The position numbers were made by a program, and so were the translations under genes. From contig AP024674.1 in NCBI GenBank assembly GCA_025998755.1, positions 2,744,162 through 2,808,161 on the forward strand: a DNA stretch of 64,000 nucleotides, given 5' to 3'. This DNA comes from Armatimonadota bacterium (GTDB taxonomy: Bacteria > Armatimonadota > UBA5829 > DSUL01). The notes beneath the pieces are model-generated. The model ran no database searches. It was not told the origin of the DNA and saw only the letters and a list, made by a program, of their open reading frames with translations. Of this stretch, positions 61,997 through 64,000 are shown piece after piece. The first letter of the stretch is position 1, and each line of letters begins with the position of its first letter.

Positions 61997-64000
61997 TCAG
62001 CGTGCCTCCACCTTTTCGGTATCTATGGCAGGGGGGCGGATCTGCGCTCCTGCCCGGACCAGTTTCTCCAGAGCCTCCCCGGCGCGCCGACGGACCTTAT
62101 CAAGCTTGGCGGGATCCAACTCGTAGTCTGTCAGCGACGGGCACGCCACCCGCACCGCGTCCAGAGCCTTTCTCCCCTGCGCGGCAAGCATCCTCCCGTC
62201 CGGGAGCCGGTCGGCATCCTCCACGGCGCTTTCCAGCATGCGGAAGAGATCGTAATCCTCGATACCCTCTCGCAGCATCTCCCAACGTATGGACTCGATG
62301 GGACCGGCGATCAGCGGCTTCCCGACGGGTTTGCGGGTGGCGGGATACAGAAGGAAGCCATCTCCGTTGCCGAACGGTTTGCGGCGGCCGTCGTTCGAAT
62401 AGGTCATGGGCTCCTCCCACGGGTTGCCGCTCCAGAACATGGTCTCCCAGTAGAGTACGCCGGTCACCCCCCAGGCATAGGACATCCAGTGGAAGATGCG
62501 GTGGCCGGCAGCGGGGTAGTCTATGAAGTAGTTGGGATACGGGTGTTTGGGTCCCGTGCACACATACCACCAGACAGCGTCCCCTGCTTCCTGCCTTTCG
62601 CGGCAGCGCTCCAGGCTGTACGCATCCAGCACTGGCGTCCAGATATCCACCGAGCCGATCAGTTCATCCTCCACCTGCTCGGTCAGCAGGATCTTCAGAT
62701 CGGGGTCTGCCTGTCTCCAGAGTCTGGCCTCCTCGGCCACCAGAGGATACTGAGGAGGGTCGGGCTCGTCGTAGATGTAGTTGTAGCCCTTCTCGAGCCA
62801 CCCCTTCTCCCTCAGGTGCGCACTGAGCTGCTTCAGGAACTGTACCTTCAGCTCCTCGTATCCCTCGTCGCCCGGTCCCTTGCCACCTACTCCTCTACGG
62901 AAAGACCCGGGAAGCATGAAGGCGTTGAACAGTGACAGGTATTTCTCCGCCCCTTCATCGAACTGCGAGAAGTCCAGGTGCACCTGGCCGTCTGTGACGG
63001 AGACGTGTACGTCGTGGGTCTGGAAGGCATTGAAGGGGGCGATCCGGTGCTCGTGGAAGGTGCGGTTCAGCAACTCCTCCGTCTGCCGGACGGGCTCCAC
63101 ATCTTCCATATCGATGCCGTGCCAGCGGCACAGCGCCTTTAGTCCGTGCCAGGTGCCGTATGCCGTCCGCAAATAGGGAAGGCTCGGCAGCTCGTAGTCC
63201 CACACGCGCAGGGACACCGGTATCCTTACCGGCACCTGTCCGGCGGGAGTGATGGTCACCTCGCCAGAATACTCGCCGGCAGGAGTGCCGGACGGCACCC
63301 GCACCGTGAACCAGAACGCGGTGGAGCGTCCGGATGGCACTGTGACCGGATCGTTGAGCGGGATGAGGGGGTCGGGATAGTCGCCCGGCAGGACGTCCAC
63401 GCTGCTCGGCAGGGTCACCGGAACCGTTGCTACCAGGCGCACGGAGACCGCGCCCGGCGGGATCCGTCCCGGACCGCGCAGCTCGGACACGCTGACGGAG
63501 ACGTCCTTCAGCTCACGATCGGGCGTCAGGACGATCTGAAACGGTTCGAACTCATTCTTTGCCGCAGCGAGTCTTACAGGCCCGCTGCGGCGGGAGGTGG
63601 GACGGCTGTCCGGAAAGACCTTTTCCGAGGCGCTCGCCTCCCACACCTGCCCCCACGGCGCCTGAGTGAGCATCCTGCCCGCCACGGCAGGGCGTTTGGG
63701 GGGGACGGGGAGGGTGAAGCTGCCGAGAAACGCAGCTCCGCCCCCCGGGATCTCTCCGAATACATCCACGCCGACCCTGCTCAGCCCGTGCGGAATCGGC
63801 AGGCGGGCACTGAGTGAGACAGTGGATGCCGGGGAGAGGGTGACCTCCCGCAGACGGACTGACCGCTCGAAGACGGAAGGATGCGCGCTCAGCCGTGGCC
63901 GCAGCACAACCGGTGATGTGCTGTCTGCATCCAGCTTGAGACGAATATCCGCGACTCCCGCCTGCGGCCTGGCCGCGGCGCTCATCCATGCAACAGCAGA
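61997..64000 (-). CDS. DUF4091/GH123-like protein, N-terminus beyond the window
   Basis: The frame stays open to the last base. An internal ATG at 63985 exists, but the sequence before it is still coding and the N-terminal beta domain appears cut, so the true start is probably outside. At least 667 aa are present: beta-sandwich N-terminal region, then a TIM barrel with YNYIYDEPDPPQYPL (the Asp-Glu pair used by GH123 exo-acting N-acetylhexosaminidases) and WWYVCTGPKHPYPN. A C-terminal helical end (DYDLFRMLESAVEDAD) closes it, as in DUF4091. GH123 enzymes act on N-acetylgalactosaminides; the substrate here is unknown. Head of the minus-strand operon running to 52389. Confidence 0.8.
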   Translation of the reverse strand, partial: SAVAWMSAAARPQAGVADIRLKLDADSTSPVVLRPRLSAHPSVFERSVRLREVTLSPASTVSLSARLPIPHGLSRVGVDVFGEIPGGGAAFLGSFTLPVPPKRPAVAGRMLTQAPWGQVWEASASEKVFPDSRPTSRRSGPVRLAAAKNEFEPFQIVLTPDRELKDVSVSVSELRGPGRIPPGAVSVRLVATVPVTLPSSVDVLPGDYPDPLIPLNDPVTVPSGRSTAFWFTVRVPSGTPAGEYSGEVTITPAGQVPVRIPVSLRVWDYELPSLPYLRTAYGTWHGLKALCRWHGIDMEDVEPVRQTEELLNRTFHEHRIAPFNAFQTHDVHVSVTDGQVHLDFSQFDEGAEKYLSLFNAFMLPGSFRRGVGGKGPGDEGYEELKVQFLKQLSAHLREKGWLEKGYNYIYDEPDPPQYPLVAEEARLWRQADPDLKILLTEQVEDELIGSVDIWTPVLDAYSLERCRERQEAGDAVWWYVCTGPKHPYPNYFIDYPAAGHRIFHWMSYAWGVTGVLYWETMFWSGNPWEEPMTYSNDGRRKPFGNGDGFLLYPATRKPVGKPLIAGPIESIRWEMLREGIEDYDLFRMLESAVEDADRLPDGRMLAAQGRKALDAVRVACPSLTDYELDPAKLDKVRRRAGEALEKLVRAGAQIRPPAIDTEKVEAR

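Noticed and set aside
43030-64000. Bacteroidetes-type polysaccharide utilisation locus
   Set aside because: No SusC, SusD, TonB-dependent receptor or hybrid two-component system is present.

Overview
The window is GC-rich, densely coded bacterial chromosome with sigma70-type promoters. It carries no rRNA, CRISPR array, integrase or transposase. A PEP-CTERM protein, lipoproteins, a flagellar basal-body operon and large families of secreted glycoside-hydrolase-like proteins (DUF4091, DUF6785, five-bladed propellers, an FG-GAP/VCBS protein, Gfo/Idh/MocA oxidoreductases) fit an uncultured heterotroph of the Armatimonadota or a Planctomycetes-like lineage. This is an inference from gene content; no marker here settles it.

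Layout. 1-6 kb: end of an oxidoreductase gene, citrate synthase (gltA) behind a consensus promoter and long leader, a PEP-CTERM/lipoprotein gene pair flanked by two nearly identical 88-bp direct repeats, a polysaccharide deacetylase, and a DUF5320-PadR pair. 6-12 kb: an HNH nuclease preceded by a structured, terminated RNA with its own consensus promoter, a 1022-aa secreted GH39/GH51-like protein, and an SDR-alcohol dehydrogenase pair. 12-17 kb: three tRNA genes (Pro, Gly, Arg), an HtrA protease, pdxT, a membrane-anchored propeller protein, a 62-aa orphan and serC. 17-24 kb: a sulfatase gene interrupted by an in-frame amber codon, a 3-methyladenine glycosylase and an oxidoreductase in one operon, a diguanylate cyclase and a heavy-metal P-type ATPase. 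24-27 kb: an RRM protein, two thioredoxin-fold proteins and rarA.

27.6-34 kb is a flagellar operon, flgB-flgC-fliE-fliF-fliG-fliH-fliI-fliJ, tightly packed except for a 149-nt gap before fliF. 34-39.3 kb (minus strand) runs ABC exporter, DUF1854 protein, pepA, metallophosphoesterase. 39.5-42.7 kb holds a NIF3 protein, a small orphan and comM.

43-64 kb is a saccharide-oriented region. A plus-strand block (propeller glycosidase, BNR sialidase-like protein, secreted DEPD protein, SDR, Gfo/Idh/MocA, propeller lipoprotein) converges on a minus-strand block (enolase-superfamily enzyme, GH84-like protein with CBM9-like end, third propeller, second DEPD protein, DUF6785 membrane protein, DUF4091 protein). 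Secreted hydrolases, a candidate importer and sugar/sugar-acid oxidoreductases sit together without SusC/SusD, TonB, PTS or sugar-ABC genes. This is the best candidate in the window for an uncharacterised system: glycan acquisition built on paralogous propeller and DEPD-type proteins. The substrate cannot be read from the sequence.
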